A DNA stretch of 17,661 nucleotides from JAICTV01 sp035634055 (lineage in GTDB: Bacteria; Planctomycetota; Phycisphaerae; Tepidisphaerales; Tepidisphaeraceae), in the NCBI GenBank assembly GCA_035634055.1, contig DASQDR010000157.1:1-17661 (forward strand), in the 5' to 3' direction. A model generated the notes under the pieces. That model ran no database searches, was not told the origin of the DNA, and saw nothing but the letters and a program-made list of their open reading frames with translations. A program made the position numbers and the translations under genes. Shown here piece by piece: positions 1 through 6,810 of this stretch (position 1 is the stretch's first letter; each line of letters opens with the position of its first letter).

Positions 1-1448
1 GGGATGTCGTACTCGGCGATCGTCGCCAGTTCGTAGCTGGTCATCTGGTAGCTGGCGTCGCCGTCGATGTCGATCACGAGCTTGCCGGGCTGGCCGAGGG
101 CCGCGCCCATGGCGCTGGGCAGGCCGTAGCCCATCGTGCCCAGGCCGCCGCTGGTGATCATCTGGCGGGGGTACCGCCAGCGGTAGAACTGGGCGGCCCA
201 CATCTGGTGCTGGCCGACGCCGGTGGTGATGATCGCGTCGGACTTGGTCTGGCGGTTGATCTCCTCGATGACGTACTGGGGCTTGGCGTTGGCCGTATCG
301 TCGAAGTACTTGAACGGGTAGCGCTGCTTCCAGGCGTTGATCTGCGCGTGCCAGTCCTTGCGGTCGCGGTACTCGATGTGCTCGAGCAGCGCCTCCAGCG
401 ACGCCCGGGCGTCGCCGACCACCGGCACGTCCACGTCCACGTTCTTGGAGATCGACGAGGGGTCGATGTCGATGTGGATGATCTTGGCGTTGGGGGCGAA
501 GGTCGCCAGGTTGCCGGTCACGCGGTCGTCGAAGCGGGCGCCGACGGCGATCAGGCAGTCGCACTCCTGCACCGCGTAGTTGGCGAACGCGCTGCCGTGC
601 ATCCCCAGCATGTACATGCTCAGCGGCGAGTGCTCGTCGAACGCGCCGAGCCCGAGCAGCGTCGTGGTGACGGGGATGTTCCCCTTGTTGGCCACCTTGG
701 TCAGCGCGTCGGCGGCGCCGGCGATGATCGCGCCGCCGCCGACGTAGAGCACCGGCTTCTCGCTCTTGTTGATCAGCTCCGCGGCGTCCATGACCTGCTT
801 CTGGCTCCCGCCGGACATCGCGGTCTTCTTGCGCTTGAGGATGTGCTCGCGCGGGGTGTCGTCCACCTCGTCGTTCAGCACCGCCACCTGCACGTCCTTG
901 GGCAGGTCGATCAGCACCGGCCCGGGCCGGCCGCTGGTGGCGATCAGGAAGGCTTCGTTGACCACGCGCGGCAGCTCGCGGACGTCCTTGATCAGGTAGT
1001 TCCACTTGGTGCACGGGCGGGTGATGCCGGTGACGTCCGCCTCCTGGAAGGCATCGTTGCCGATCGCCTTGGTCGCCACCTGCCCGGTGAAGACCACCAT
1101 GGGGATCGAGTCCATCTGGGCGGTGGCGATCGGGGTGACGGTGTTGGTCGCGCCCGGGCCGGACGTGACGATCACCACGCCCGGCTTGCCGGTCACGCGG
1201 GCGTAGCCGTCGGCGCAGTGCCCGCTCGCCTGCTCGTGGCGGTTGAGGATGAACTTGGCAGGGGTCTTATAGAGCTGGTCGAACATCGGCAGGATGGCCC
1301 CGCCGGGGTAGCCGAACATCGTGTCGACCTTGTGGTCGTTGATCAGCATCTCGTGCAGGACCTGGGCGCCGGTCTTCCCCTTGTACCGCGGGGTTAGCGG
1401 GGACTTGGGGGCGGCCTTGGGGGCGTCGGTTTGGGTGGCGGTGCTCAT
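1..1448 (-). CDS. ilvB: Acetolactate synthase large subunit (C-terminus beyond window)
   Basis: Thiamine-diphosphate enzyme that condenses two pyruvates, or pyruvate with 2-oxobutyrate, in the first common step of valine, leucine and isoleucine synthesis (cytoplasm). The first 482 codons are visible; family members are about 560-600 residues, so roughly the last 100 lie past the left edge. A 20-25 residue Ala/Pro/Lys-rich leader precedes the ThDP pyrimidine domain, which has GYPGGAILPMFD near residue 47 and the activating Glu in NRHEQASGH (Glu72). The central domain carries GSAFANYAVQECD and RFDDRVTGN. The ThDP-diphosphate motif DIDGDASYQMTS begins near residue 460. The ATG at 1448 is preceded by AGGAA at 1455-1459 and by a promoter. 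A regulatory subunit (ilvN) is not in the window and could lie beyond the edge. The family call is close to certain; the exact isozyme name (ilvB, ilvI or ilvG) is not resolvable. Confidence 0.96.
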   Translation of the reverse strand, partial: MSTATQTDAPKAAPKSPLTPRYKGKTGAQVLHEMLINDHKVDTMFGYPGGAILPMFDQLYKTPAKFILNRHEQASGHCADGYARVTGKPGVVIVTSGPGATNTVTPIATAQMDSIPMVVFTGQVATKAIGNDAFQEADVTGITRPCTKWNYLIKDVRELPRVVNEAFLIATSGRPGPVLIDLPKDVQVAVLNDEVDDTPREHILKRKKTAMSGGSQKQVMDAAELINKSEKPVLYVGGGAIIAGAADALTKVANKGNIPVTTTLLGLGAFDEHSPLSMYMLGMHGSAFANYAVQECDCLIAVGARFDDRVTGNLATFAPNAKIIHIDIDPSSISKNVDVDVPVVGDARASLEALLEHIEYRDRKDWHAQINAWKQRYPFKYFDDTANAKPQYVIEEINRQTKSDAIITTGVGQHQMWAAQFYRWRYPRQMITSGGLGTMGYGLPSAMGAALGQPGKLVIDIDGDASYQMTSYELATIAEYDI

Positions 1449-1474
1449 GGGTGGTTCCTGTGGGAAAGCCGGGG

Positions 1475-1503
1475 AATGTAGCGGCCCGGCGGGCGGCGAT
1501 CAA
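1475..1503 (-). promoter_or_regulatory. Predicted ilvB promoter
   Basis: On the minus strand, TTGATC (1498-1503) and TACATT (1475-1480) are separated by 17 bases, a 4/6 plus 4/6 match to the housekeeping -35/-10 consensus. Transcription would start near 1468, leaving a leader of about 20 bases that holds the AGGAA ribosome site 6 bases before the ATG. The leader is too short for a leader-peptide attenuator. This is a consensus match only. Confidence 0.5.
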
Positions 1504-1765
1504 TCAATTGTTCGTAAATTCAGCAGAGTCAACGGGCTGCGCTGCGGACGCAGCAGGGATGGGGGCCGGCCGTGCCTAGGCGAGGAGAACCCCGCCGGCA
1601 TCGAGGCCGACCAAGCGTACGACGACCGTAATTCGAGTCAGATGCTTCATCTGCGTCGCAATCATACGATCCGAACCCCGCCGCGGATCGGCGGGCGGCG
1701 GAAGTTATAGCGGCCGGGGGCGACGGTGACAATCGAAATCGCATCGTAGCCGAGACAGGTGCGAC

Positions 1766-1906
1766 AAAATTGGCTTCGTTTTGCACGTTTGAGGAATGGC
1801 GGGCCCCGAATTGGGTTCGTTTTCGCGAAACGGGATCGGCGGCGACCAAATTGGGTTCGTTTTGGAGAATCACGATGCCGCCAATGCACCGGATTGGGTT
1901 CGCTTT
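1766..1906 (-). repeat. Four-unit interspersed repeat, core AAAACGAACCCAAT
   Basis: Four near-identical 14-17 base cores (plus strand ATTGGGTTCGTTTT and variants) begin near 1769, 1810, 1850 and 1893, so the period is 40-43 bases with unrelated spacer between. Units 2 and 3 are identical over the core; units 1 and 4 differ by one or two bases. Read on the minus strand, the three frames give KTNPI, KRTQF and QNEPN. I recall such peptides from many spurious planctomycete protein predictions, so this is probably a dispersed non-coding repeat. That link rests on memory and was not searched. Confidence 0.75.
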
Positions 1907-2104
1907 GCAGGCCCGGGCACATGCGGCGCGGCCGGGGGTCGGCGGAAGCGGTGCTGCCAGGTTGTCAAAGAGCCTGCGACTGACCCAATCCTAGCAACCG
2001 GCCACGCGGTTGTCGGCCACAAACGGCAACGCTCCGGCGGGACGCCCAAGCCACGGATCGGCCTGTAAGCGCATGTCGCGCGCTCGCCCACTCGTGCGTC
2101 CGCC

Positions 2105-3952
2105 TCACCCTGCCGCCAGTTGCGTGCGCCTTGGCTCGGCGAGCCAGGCGAGCAGGCGGAGCAGGTAGTCGCTCTGGAGCGGGACCAGCTTGGACAGGTC
2201 GACGTGTTGGTAGGTGTTGACGACCACCACCCGCCCGCGCCCGATGCCGCCGACGACGTAGAGGGGCGCCTGCGCCGGCCCCAGGCCGGCGATGCCGTGC
2301 TCGGACTCGGGGATGAAGTGGTCCTTGGTGGCGATGACCTCCGCGCCCGCCTTCACGCGGTAGAGCGGCCCGCAGCCGCCGGCCATGAAGCGCGCTCCCG
2401 CCGGCACGCCCGGGAGCAGCGGGTGGGCGCGGCGGACGGTCGCGGGCATCAACTCGCCGCAGGCGTGGGGCGCGTGGTACGGGTAGATGGGCGAGTCGGC
2501 GAGCATCAGCTCGCGGGTGGCGGGGTCGCCGCCGTCGGTGGGGTAAAGCTCGTTCCACGATTCCTTGAGCAGCCCGACGCCCGACCGGACCGCCGCCACG
2601 AACGCCGCCGCCATGCCCGGCGCCATGGCGAAGCTGAGCCCGAACAGGATGACGTCCAGGGTCTGCAATCCGGCGACGTCGGTGCAGTCGATCAGGCCGG
2701 CGTGCAGCTCGTGCTCGCGGATCAGGCGCTCGACGACGCCCTGCCCGGTGGTCCGCGGCTCGACCAGTCCGACGAGCTGCACGCCCGGGTGCGCCAGGAC
2801 GCGGGTGGTGTAAATCTGGTCCTCGGGGATGAGCATGTTCCCTCGCGGGCCGACCACGCGCAGGCCGGAGAAGCCGACCAGCACGCCGACGCGGATCGGG
2901 CGGTGCCACCCCGGCAGCAGCGCGCCGGCGGCGTTGGCGGCGCGGGAGCGCGGGCCGGCGGCGGGGGGGAAGATGTGCGCCGACCGCGCGACGGCGGCCC
3001 AGTCGCTGGCGAAGCGCAGCTCGTCGCCCGGCGGCAGCGCCGTGCCCAGCTCGCCGCCCGGCGTGGCGGCGGCGCCGCCGGTGGCGAAATGTTCCGCCAG
3101 CGTCGCCGCGTCCAGCGTTCGCACGCCCATGTCGCTCAGCACCTCCGCCAGGTGGTCGATCACGCGCTGCACCCGGCGGCTCATGGTGGCGACGGAGCAG
3201 TTCGCGCCGGTGGCGAGGATGCGCAGCGGCGTCTGGCGGAAGAAGCGCTCGACCAGCAGCCAGCGGTCGTCGTCGTCCAGCACGAGCATCGCCTGCCCCA
3301 GCCGCTGGCGGATGGCGTCGTGTACGACCGCCTCAGCGGCGCCTTGGTGCGCCGCGCCGACGATGGCGCGGCGCTCGCGCGTCGTTCGGCGGATAAGGTC
3401 GATGCACGTGGTGGCCGCCACGGTCGTCAGCCACGCCAGCACCGACCCCCGCACGTCCGCCGGTCGGCTGGCGAGCTTCAGGAACGTCGTCTGCACGGCG
3501 TCCTCGATGTCCGCCGGGTCGCGCAAATAGCGGCGGCAGACGGAGTAGATGATCGCCCGGTACGTCTGGACCTGCGCCGCGTCGAGCAGTGGCGGAACAG
3601 CGGCGTCGAAGCCGGGCGGAGGCGAGCCCGGCGGGTTGGCCGCGGGCTGCACCGGATGCCTAGCGGGCTGCGCCGGGTCGGCGGCGGGGTGCGCCCAGTA
3701 CCCGGCGGGCTGCGCCGGATACCCGGCGGGCTGCGCCGGGTCCGCGGCTGGGGCCGGGTCGGCTGCGGGCTGCGCCGGGTCGGCGGCGGGCGGTGCGGGG
3801 GGCGCCGGCGGCGGGGGGCGGGATGGGTGACGTCGCTTCGGCACAGTGAGGTTTTCGGCTCTTGGCACGTCCTGGTCGTTTGCGCGGACCACCCGCAGCC
3901 GGCCGGGACCGGGCGGCATGAGGATTAACGACACTCCCGCCGATCTTTGCAT
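2105..3952 (-). CDS. ECF-type sigma factor fused to a ThuA/glutamine-amidotransferase-like domain
   Basis: A 615-residue protein with three parts. Residues 1-120 are a Pro/Ala-rich tail with repeats of the type PAQPAGYP and PAADPAQ. Residues about 128-200 match sigma region 2 (RYLRDPADIEDAVQTTFLKL, then VLAWLTTVAATTCIDLIRR), and about 213-272 match region 4 with a helix-turn-helix around ATGANCSVATMSRRVQRVI. Residues about 353-605 form a separate alpha/beta domain (VGVLVGFSG, LDVILFGLSFAMAPG, SGVGLLKESW, HPLLPGVPAGARF, GRGRVVVVNTYQH) that resembles ThuA-type class I amidotransferase-like folds. Plain ECF factors are about 170-200 residues. No anti-sigma gene is adjacent. The start is uncertain: the ATG at 3952 lacks a clear ribosome site, and an in-frame ATG at residue 12 (3919) is an alternative. 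The sigma assignment is firm; the C-terminal fold is a moderate-confidence reading of sequence pattern. Confidence 0.85.
   Translation of the reverse strand: MQRSAGVSLILMPPGPGRLRVVRANDQDVPRAENLTVPKRRHPSRPPPPAPPAPPAADPAQPAADPAPAADPAQPAGYPAQPAGYWAHPAADPAQPARHPVQPAANPPGSPPPGFDAAVPPLLDAAQVQTYRAIIYSVCRRYLRDPADIEDAVQTTFLKLASRPADVRGSVLAWLTTVAATTCIDLIRRTTRERRAIVGAAHQGAAEAVVHDAIRQRLGQAMLVLDDDDRWLLVERFFRQTPLRILATGANCSVATMSRRVQRVIDHLAEVLSDMGVRTLDAATLAEHFATGGAAATPGGELGTALPPGDELRFASDWAAVARSAHIFPPAAGPRSRAANAAGALLPGWHRPIRVGVLVGFSGLRVVGPRGNMLIPEDQIYTTRVLAHPGVQLVGLVEPRTTGQGVVERLIREHELHAGLIDCTDVAGLQTLDVILFGLSFAMAPGMAAAFVAAVRSGVGLLKESWNELYPTDGGDPATRELMLADSPIYPYHAPHACGELMPATVRRAHPLLPGVPAGARFMAGGCGPLYRVKAGAEVIATKDHFIPESEHGIAGLGPAQAPLYVVGGIGRGRVVVVNTYQHVDLSKLVPLQSDYLLRLLAWLAEPRRTQLAAG
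3632..3790 (-). repeat. Pro/Ala codon repeat in the sigma-factor N-terminus
   Basis: A degenerate in-frame repeat encodes about residues 55-107, with units such as PAADPAQ and PAGYPAQ. At DNA level the plus strand shows repeated GCGGGCTGCGCCGG blocks alternating with short variable linkers. It probably encodes a flexible linker whose copy number can change by slippage without breaking the frame. Confidence 0.7.
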
Positions 3953-4051
3953 GCCCGCGCGCTGGGCAAATCGGACCGGCGGGGGCGGAAGCGGATTCTT
4001 GCCCGCTGCGGGGGCGGGTAGGACGTTATTTCCAATCGGGAAAGGAAGCTG

Positions 4052-4867
4052 CTAGCGCCACGACTGGCGCAGGTCGAAAATCTGCTTGCAGGAGGCGAGC
4101 AGCGGTTCGACATCGCTCAGGCCGAGCATCGTGGCGGCGTCGCTCTTGGCGTTGCGCGGGTCGGGGTGGCACTCAAGGAACAGGCCGTCCACGCCCGCGG
4201 CGACGGCGGCGCGGGCGAGCATCGGGGAATACTGCGGGCTGCCGCCCGACGCGTTGCCCAGCCCGGCCGGCTGCTGCGTGCTGTGCGTGACGTCGAACAC
4301 CACCGGCGCCCCGAGCGATTTCATCACCGGCAGCGCGGTGAAGTCGTTGACCAGCCGGTTGTAGCCGAAGAACGTGCCGCGCTCGGTGAGCATCACGTTG
4401 CGGTTGCCGGTCGAGCGCACCTTCTCGACGGCGTTGGCCATCTCCTGCGGGGACATGAACTGCCCCTTCTTGACGTTCACCCAGCGCCCGGTCCGTCCGC
4501 AGGCGAGTAGCAGGTCGGTCTGGCGCGCGAGGAAGGCGGGGACTTGGAGGATGTCCACCACCTTCGCCGCCGGCGCCGCCTGCTCGCTCTCGTGAATGTC
4601 GGTCAGCACCGGCACGCCCACCTCGCGCTTCACGCGATCGAGGACCACCAGCCCGTCGGTCAAGCCCGGCCCGCGGAAGCTGGCATTGCTCGATCGGTTG
4701 GCCTTGTCGAAGCTCGCCTTGAAGACGTACGTGAGCCCGAGCTTGTCGCAGACGCCCTTCACGTGCCGCGCGATGGTCAGGCACAGCTCGGCCGACTCGA
4801 TCACGCACGGCCCGGCGATGACGAAGAGGGCCGCAGGGTTGTCGAGGTTGAGGTTCGGCTGGGGCAT
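4052..4867 (-). CDS. kdsA: 3-deoxy-8-phosphooctulonate synthase
   Basis: Condenses phosphoenolpyruvate with arabinose-5-phosphate to KDO-8-phosphate, the committed step to the KDO sugar of lipopolysaccharide (cytoplasm). The 271-residue length is typical. Visible signatures are VFKASFDKANRSS, the FRGPGL loop, VPVLTDIHE, LQVPAFLARQTDLL, VNVKKGQFMSP, LTERGTFFGYN, VVFDVTHSTQ and LECHPDP. The N-terminal FVIAGPCVIES has Cys21 where E. coli KdsA has Asn (GGMN). With the later His, Glu and Asp ligands this marks the metal-dependent class. The ATG at 4867 lies 25 bases after the nucleotidyltransferase stop, with no strong ribosome site, so it is probably in one transcript with the two upstream genes. 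Confidence 0.97.
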   Translation of the reverse strand: MPQPNLNLDNPAALFVIAGPCVIESAELCLTIARHVKGVCDKLGLTYVFKASFDKANRSSNASFRGPGLTDGLVVLDRVKREVGVPVLTDIHESEQAAPAAKVVDILQVPAFLARQTDLLLACGRTGRWVNVKKGQFMSPQEMANAVEKVRSTGNRNVMLTERGTFFGYNRLVNDFTALPVMKSLGAPVVFDVTHSTQQPAGLGNASGGSPQYSPMLARAAVAAGVDGLFLECHPDPRNAKSDAATMLGLSDVEPLLASCKQIFDLRQSWR

Positions 4868-4892
4868 GCGGGGTGCTTCGTCAGGTTGGGCT

Positions 4893-5819
4893 TCAGGACC
4901 GCGCCAGCGGCTGCTCGGACCTGGCGGCGGTGGCGAGATAATCGTCCCAGCCGCGGCGGACGGTTTGCTCCAGCGCCTCGGGGTACTCGAACTTCAGCCG
5001 GGCGGAAAGCTGGCGCCCGACGTCGGCGACCTCGTTGCGCAACTGCTCGATGTGGGCGACGATCAGCTCGCGCCGCGCGAGCGGCGGGCCCATGATCTGC
5101 ATCGCGCGGTCGCGCAGGGCCTCCTGCACCACGCGGCACATGTGCGACAGCTCGAAAATGGTTGGTCGGCGCTCGCCGGCGTCCAGGCCGGTGAGCGAGG
5201 CGTACCACAGGCGGGTGAGGATGGCGTGCTCGTAGTGAACGCCGCGGAGCGACAGCAGGTCCAGCCCGCGGTTGAGCACCTTGCGGTGCTTGTGCGAGTT
5301 GACCCAGAAGTCGGCGATCACGCGGGCGATCTCCTCCCCCTGCGCCGGGCGGTGCTCCGGTGCGGTGGGGCGGGCGAAGGTGGCCAGCCGGGCGGCGAAG
5401 CCGTCGTCGCGGCAGCTCAGCACGTGGATCGACCCCTCGGGGCACTCGCGGGTGGCGGGCGTGACCGACAGGTCGAGCATCTCGCCGTCGTCGAGCACGA
5501 GGTGGTGAAGGACCACGTCGCTGCCCGACGCGTGCCGCGGGAGGTGCCCCTGCGCGCGGACCGGGAGGATCGCGCCGAAGTCCGGCCGCTTCCATGACTC
5601 GAACGTCGCGGGATCGACCGCGATGCGCAAATCGATGTCGCTGTAAGCGTCCGCCGTCCCGTCCGCCAGGCTCCCGCCGACCCACATGGCGACAATGCCC
5701 GCCTGCCGCTGCCACAGGTGCTCGGCGACGCGCCGCAGCACGTCCACCTGCGGCACCGCGGGCAGCCCCTCGAAGCAGAGGGGTGGCACGGCGGATCGCG
5801 GGGGCGGGGACGGAATCAC
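4893..5819 (-). CDS. Nucleotidyltransferase-fold protein, substrate unknown
   Basis: A 308-residue protein with a Pol-beta-type nucleotidyltransferase core: WVGGSLADGTADAYSDIDLR places the GGS motif at residues 48-50 and the metal-binding DxD at Asp61 and Asp63. A likely third acid follows in the DGEMLDLSV strand. The remainder (after about residue 160) is helical and contains FWVNSHKHRKVLNRG and a C-terminal RRGWDDYL segment; this resembles the general layout of aminoglycoside- or other small-substrate nucleotidyltransferases, but no specific family was recognised. The GTG start at 5819 overlaps the TGA stop of the lipid-kinase gene (GTGA), which implies translational coupling. A later GTG (residue 11) is possible; one farther in would remove the conserved core. 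The protein and mechanism class are well supported; the target is unknown. Confidence 0.8.
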   Translation of the reverse strand: MIPSPPPRSAVPPLCFEGLPAVPQVDVLRRVAEHLWQRQAGIVAMWVGGSLADGTADAYSDIDLRIAVDPATFESWKRPDFGAILPVRAQGHLPRHASGSDVVLHHLVLDDGEMLDLSVTPATRECPEGSIHVLSCRDDGFAARLATFARPTAPEHRPAQGEEIARVIADFWVNSHKHRKVLNRGLDLLSLRGVHYEHAILTRLWYASLTGLDAGERRPTIFELSHMCRVVQEALRDRAMQIMGPPLARRELIVAHIEQLRNEVADVGRQLSARLKFEYPEALEQTVRRGWDDYLATAARSEQPLARS

Positions 5820-6712
5820 CCCGGCACGATAAAAGGCACGCGCGCGGGAAGCAAGTCGATCTCCAGCGGCGTGTGGCCCGCCGCCTCCCCGTCGATCTGT
5901 ACCGGAACGGCCTCGGCGGAGGTGATCTGGATCTGCTTCCCCTTGGTGTAAATCGTCCCCTCGGAGGCCAGGTGCTCGCCGGCGGCGGCGTGGAGCAGGT
6001 GGCGCAGGGCGTCGGCGCGGTTGGCGCAGGGCAGCACGCAGACGTCCAGCAGCCCGTCGTTGGCCACCGCGTGCGGCAGGATGGGGAAGCCGGTGCCGTA
6101 CTCCTTCACGTTGCCGACGAACGCCACCGACGGCAAGTCGCGGCAAAGCTGCCGGCCGTTGACCGTTATGGTTAACGCGGGGTAGCGGTAAAAGCCCAGC
6201 GCCAGGGCGGCGGGCAGGGCGTAGTCGGTGATGTCGATCGGCCCGGAGCGGATGCGGTCCAGCTCGTGGACGACGCGGGCGTCGAGCCCGATGCCGGCCA
6301 TCAGCAGGAACAACTCGCCGTTGGCACTGGCGGCGTCGAGCTGGAGCGTCCGGCGGCCCTGCACGGCGGCGGACACCTTGCCCGGCAGCTCGCGGTCGCG
6401 CCAGCGCGTGCCGAGGTGCTGCCCGAGCAGGTTGGCGGTGCCCATGGGGACGACCAGGACCGGCGGCATCGCGCCGCCGAAGGCGACGTGCAACCGCCGC
6501 GCGACGCCGCGAACGGTGCCGTCGCCGCCGATGGCGATGGCGGCGCGGGCGGCGCCGTCGATCTCGTGGTCCGCCAGCAGGTCCGGGCGCTTGAAGATCA
6601 CCTTGGGCGTGAAGCGGTCGCGGGCCAGCCGCTGGGCGATCCGGTTCGCCACCGCCCGCCCGAGCCCGTGCCCGGCGATGGGATTGGCGAAGATCAGGAC
6701 CGACTCGGACAT
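5816..6712 (-). CDS. Diacylglycerol-kinase-catalytic-domain lipid kinase
   Basis: A 298-residue member of the DAGK catalytic family (YegS/DgkB/BmrU-like), which phosphorylates diacylglycerol or a related lipid or sphingoid base at the membrane face. The N-terminal NPIAGHG motif (residues 10-16) and the nucleotide-binding IGGDGTVRGV (GGDGT at 62-66) are intact, as is PMGTANLLGQ (89-98). The second beta-sandwich domain follows with LLMAGIGLDARVV, FVGNVKEYGTGF, and the C-terminal DGLLDVCVL and VQIDGEAAGHTPLEI signatures. The length is standard. The ATG at 6712 has only a weak GGA upstream; a TAGAAT -10 element ends 9 bases before it, so the mRNA may be nearly leaderless. It is the first gene of the run dagK-nucleotidyltransferase-kdsA. 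The exact lipid substrate cannot be read from the sequence. Confidence 0.93.
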   Translation of the reverse strand: MSESVLIFANPIAGHGLGRAVANRIAQRLARDRFTPKVIFKRPDLLADHEIDGAARAAIAIGGDGTVRGVARRLHVAFGGAMPPVLVVPMGTANLLGQHLGTRWRDRELPGKVSAAVQGRRTLQLDAASANGELFLLMAGIGLDARVVHELDRIRSGPIDITDYALPAALALGFYRYPALTITVNGRQLCRDLPSVAFVGNVKEYGTGFPILPHAVANDGLLDVCVLPCANRADALRHLLHAAAGEHLASEGTIYTKGKQIQITSAEAVPVQIDGEAAGHTPLEIDLLPARVPFIVPG

Positions 6713-6721
6713 TCCGGTGGG

Positions 6722-6727
6722 ATTCTA
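6722..6727 (-). promoter_or_regulatory. Predicted -10 element of the lipid-kinase gene
   Basis: TAGAAT on the minus strand matches the -10 consensus at 5 of 6 positions and lies 9 bases upstream of the ATG at 6712. The -35 is poor (TCTGCC or TTCTGC at 17-18 base spacing). Transcription would start about 3 bases before the start codon. Confidence 0.4.
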
Positions 6728-6771
6728 GTGAGCCGCATCGCTCGGCAGAAGGAGCGACGGCCGGGCGGTCC

Positions 6772-6800
6772 TTGTCATCGAGTGGTTCGTCGGTTGAAGT
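6772..6800 (+). promoter_or_regulatory. Possible promoter of the PTPS/QueD-like gene
   Basis: TTGTCA (6772-6777, 5/6 match to the -35) is followed after exactly 17 bases by TGAAGT (6795-6800), a weak 3/6 match to the -10. The start codon is only 10 bases further on, so the leader would be about 4 bases. It is divergent from the lipid-kinase promoter in the same 98-base gap. Confidence 0.35.
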
Positions 6801-6810
6801 GGCCGCGACC

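Larger units (their letters stand above)
1449..2104. other. Non-coding region between ilvB and the sigma-factor gene
   Basis: This 656-base stretch has no convincing gene. It holds the ilvB promoter at its left end and the four-unit KTNPI-type repeat at 1766-1906. The short ORFs on both strands overlap each other, read through the repeat in different frames and lack ribosome sites. Positions 1500-1870 look visibly richer in A/T than the flanking genes. On the minus strand just after the repeat, a frame ending near 1662 gives a non-repetitive peptide (GYDAISIVTVAPGRYN), which could be a decayed gene end but is too short to call. Confidence 0.7.

Noticed and set aside
207..1397. 396-codon plus-strand ORF over ilvB
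   Set aside because: Shadow of acetolactate synthase; the translation is low-complexity Val/Asp/Gly/Arg-rich with no domain.
1529..1873. 114-codon minus-strand ORF reading the KTNPI-type repeat
   Set aside because: The repeat is conserved as DNA across all frames, no ribosome site is present and overlapping ORFs in other frames are equally long.
1766..1906. CRISPR array
   Set aside because: Four 14-17 base cores at 40-43 base spacing superficially look like repeat-spacer units, but the repeats are too short and imperfect, not palindromic, only four in number, and no cas gene is present.
2120..3928. 602-codon plus-strand ORF antiparallel to the sigma-factor gene
   Set aside because: It is the GC-rich mirror of a real gene: the minus frame gives recognisable sigma regions 2 and 4, while this frame gives Arg/Gly/Val-rich sequence with no motif.
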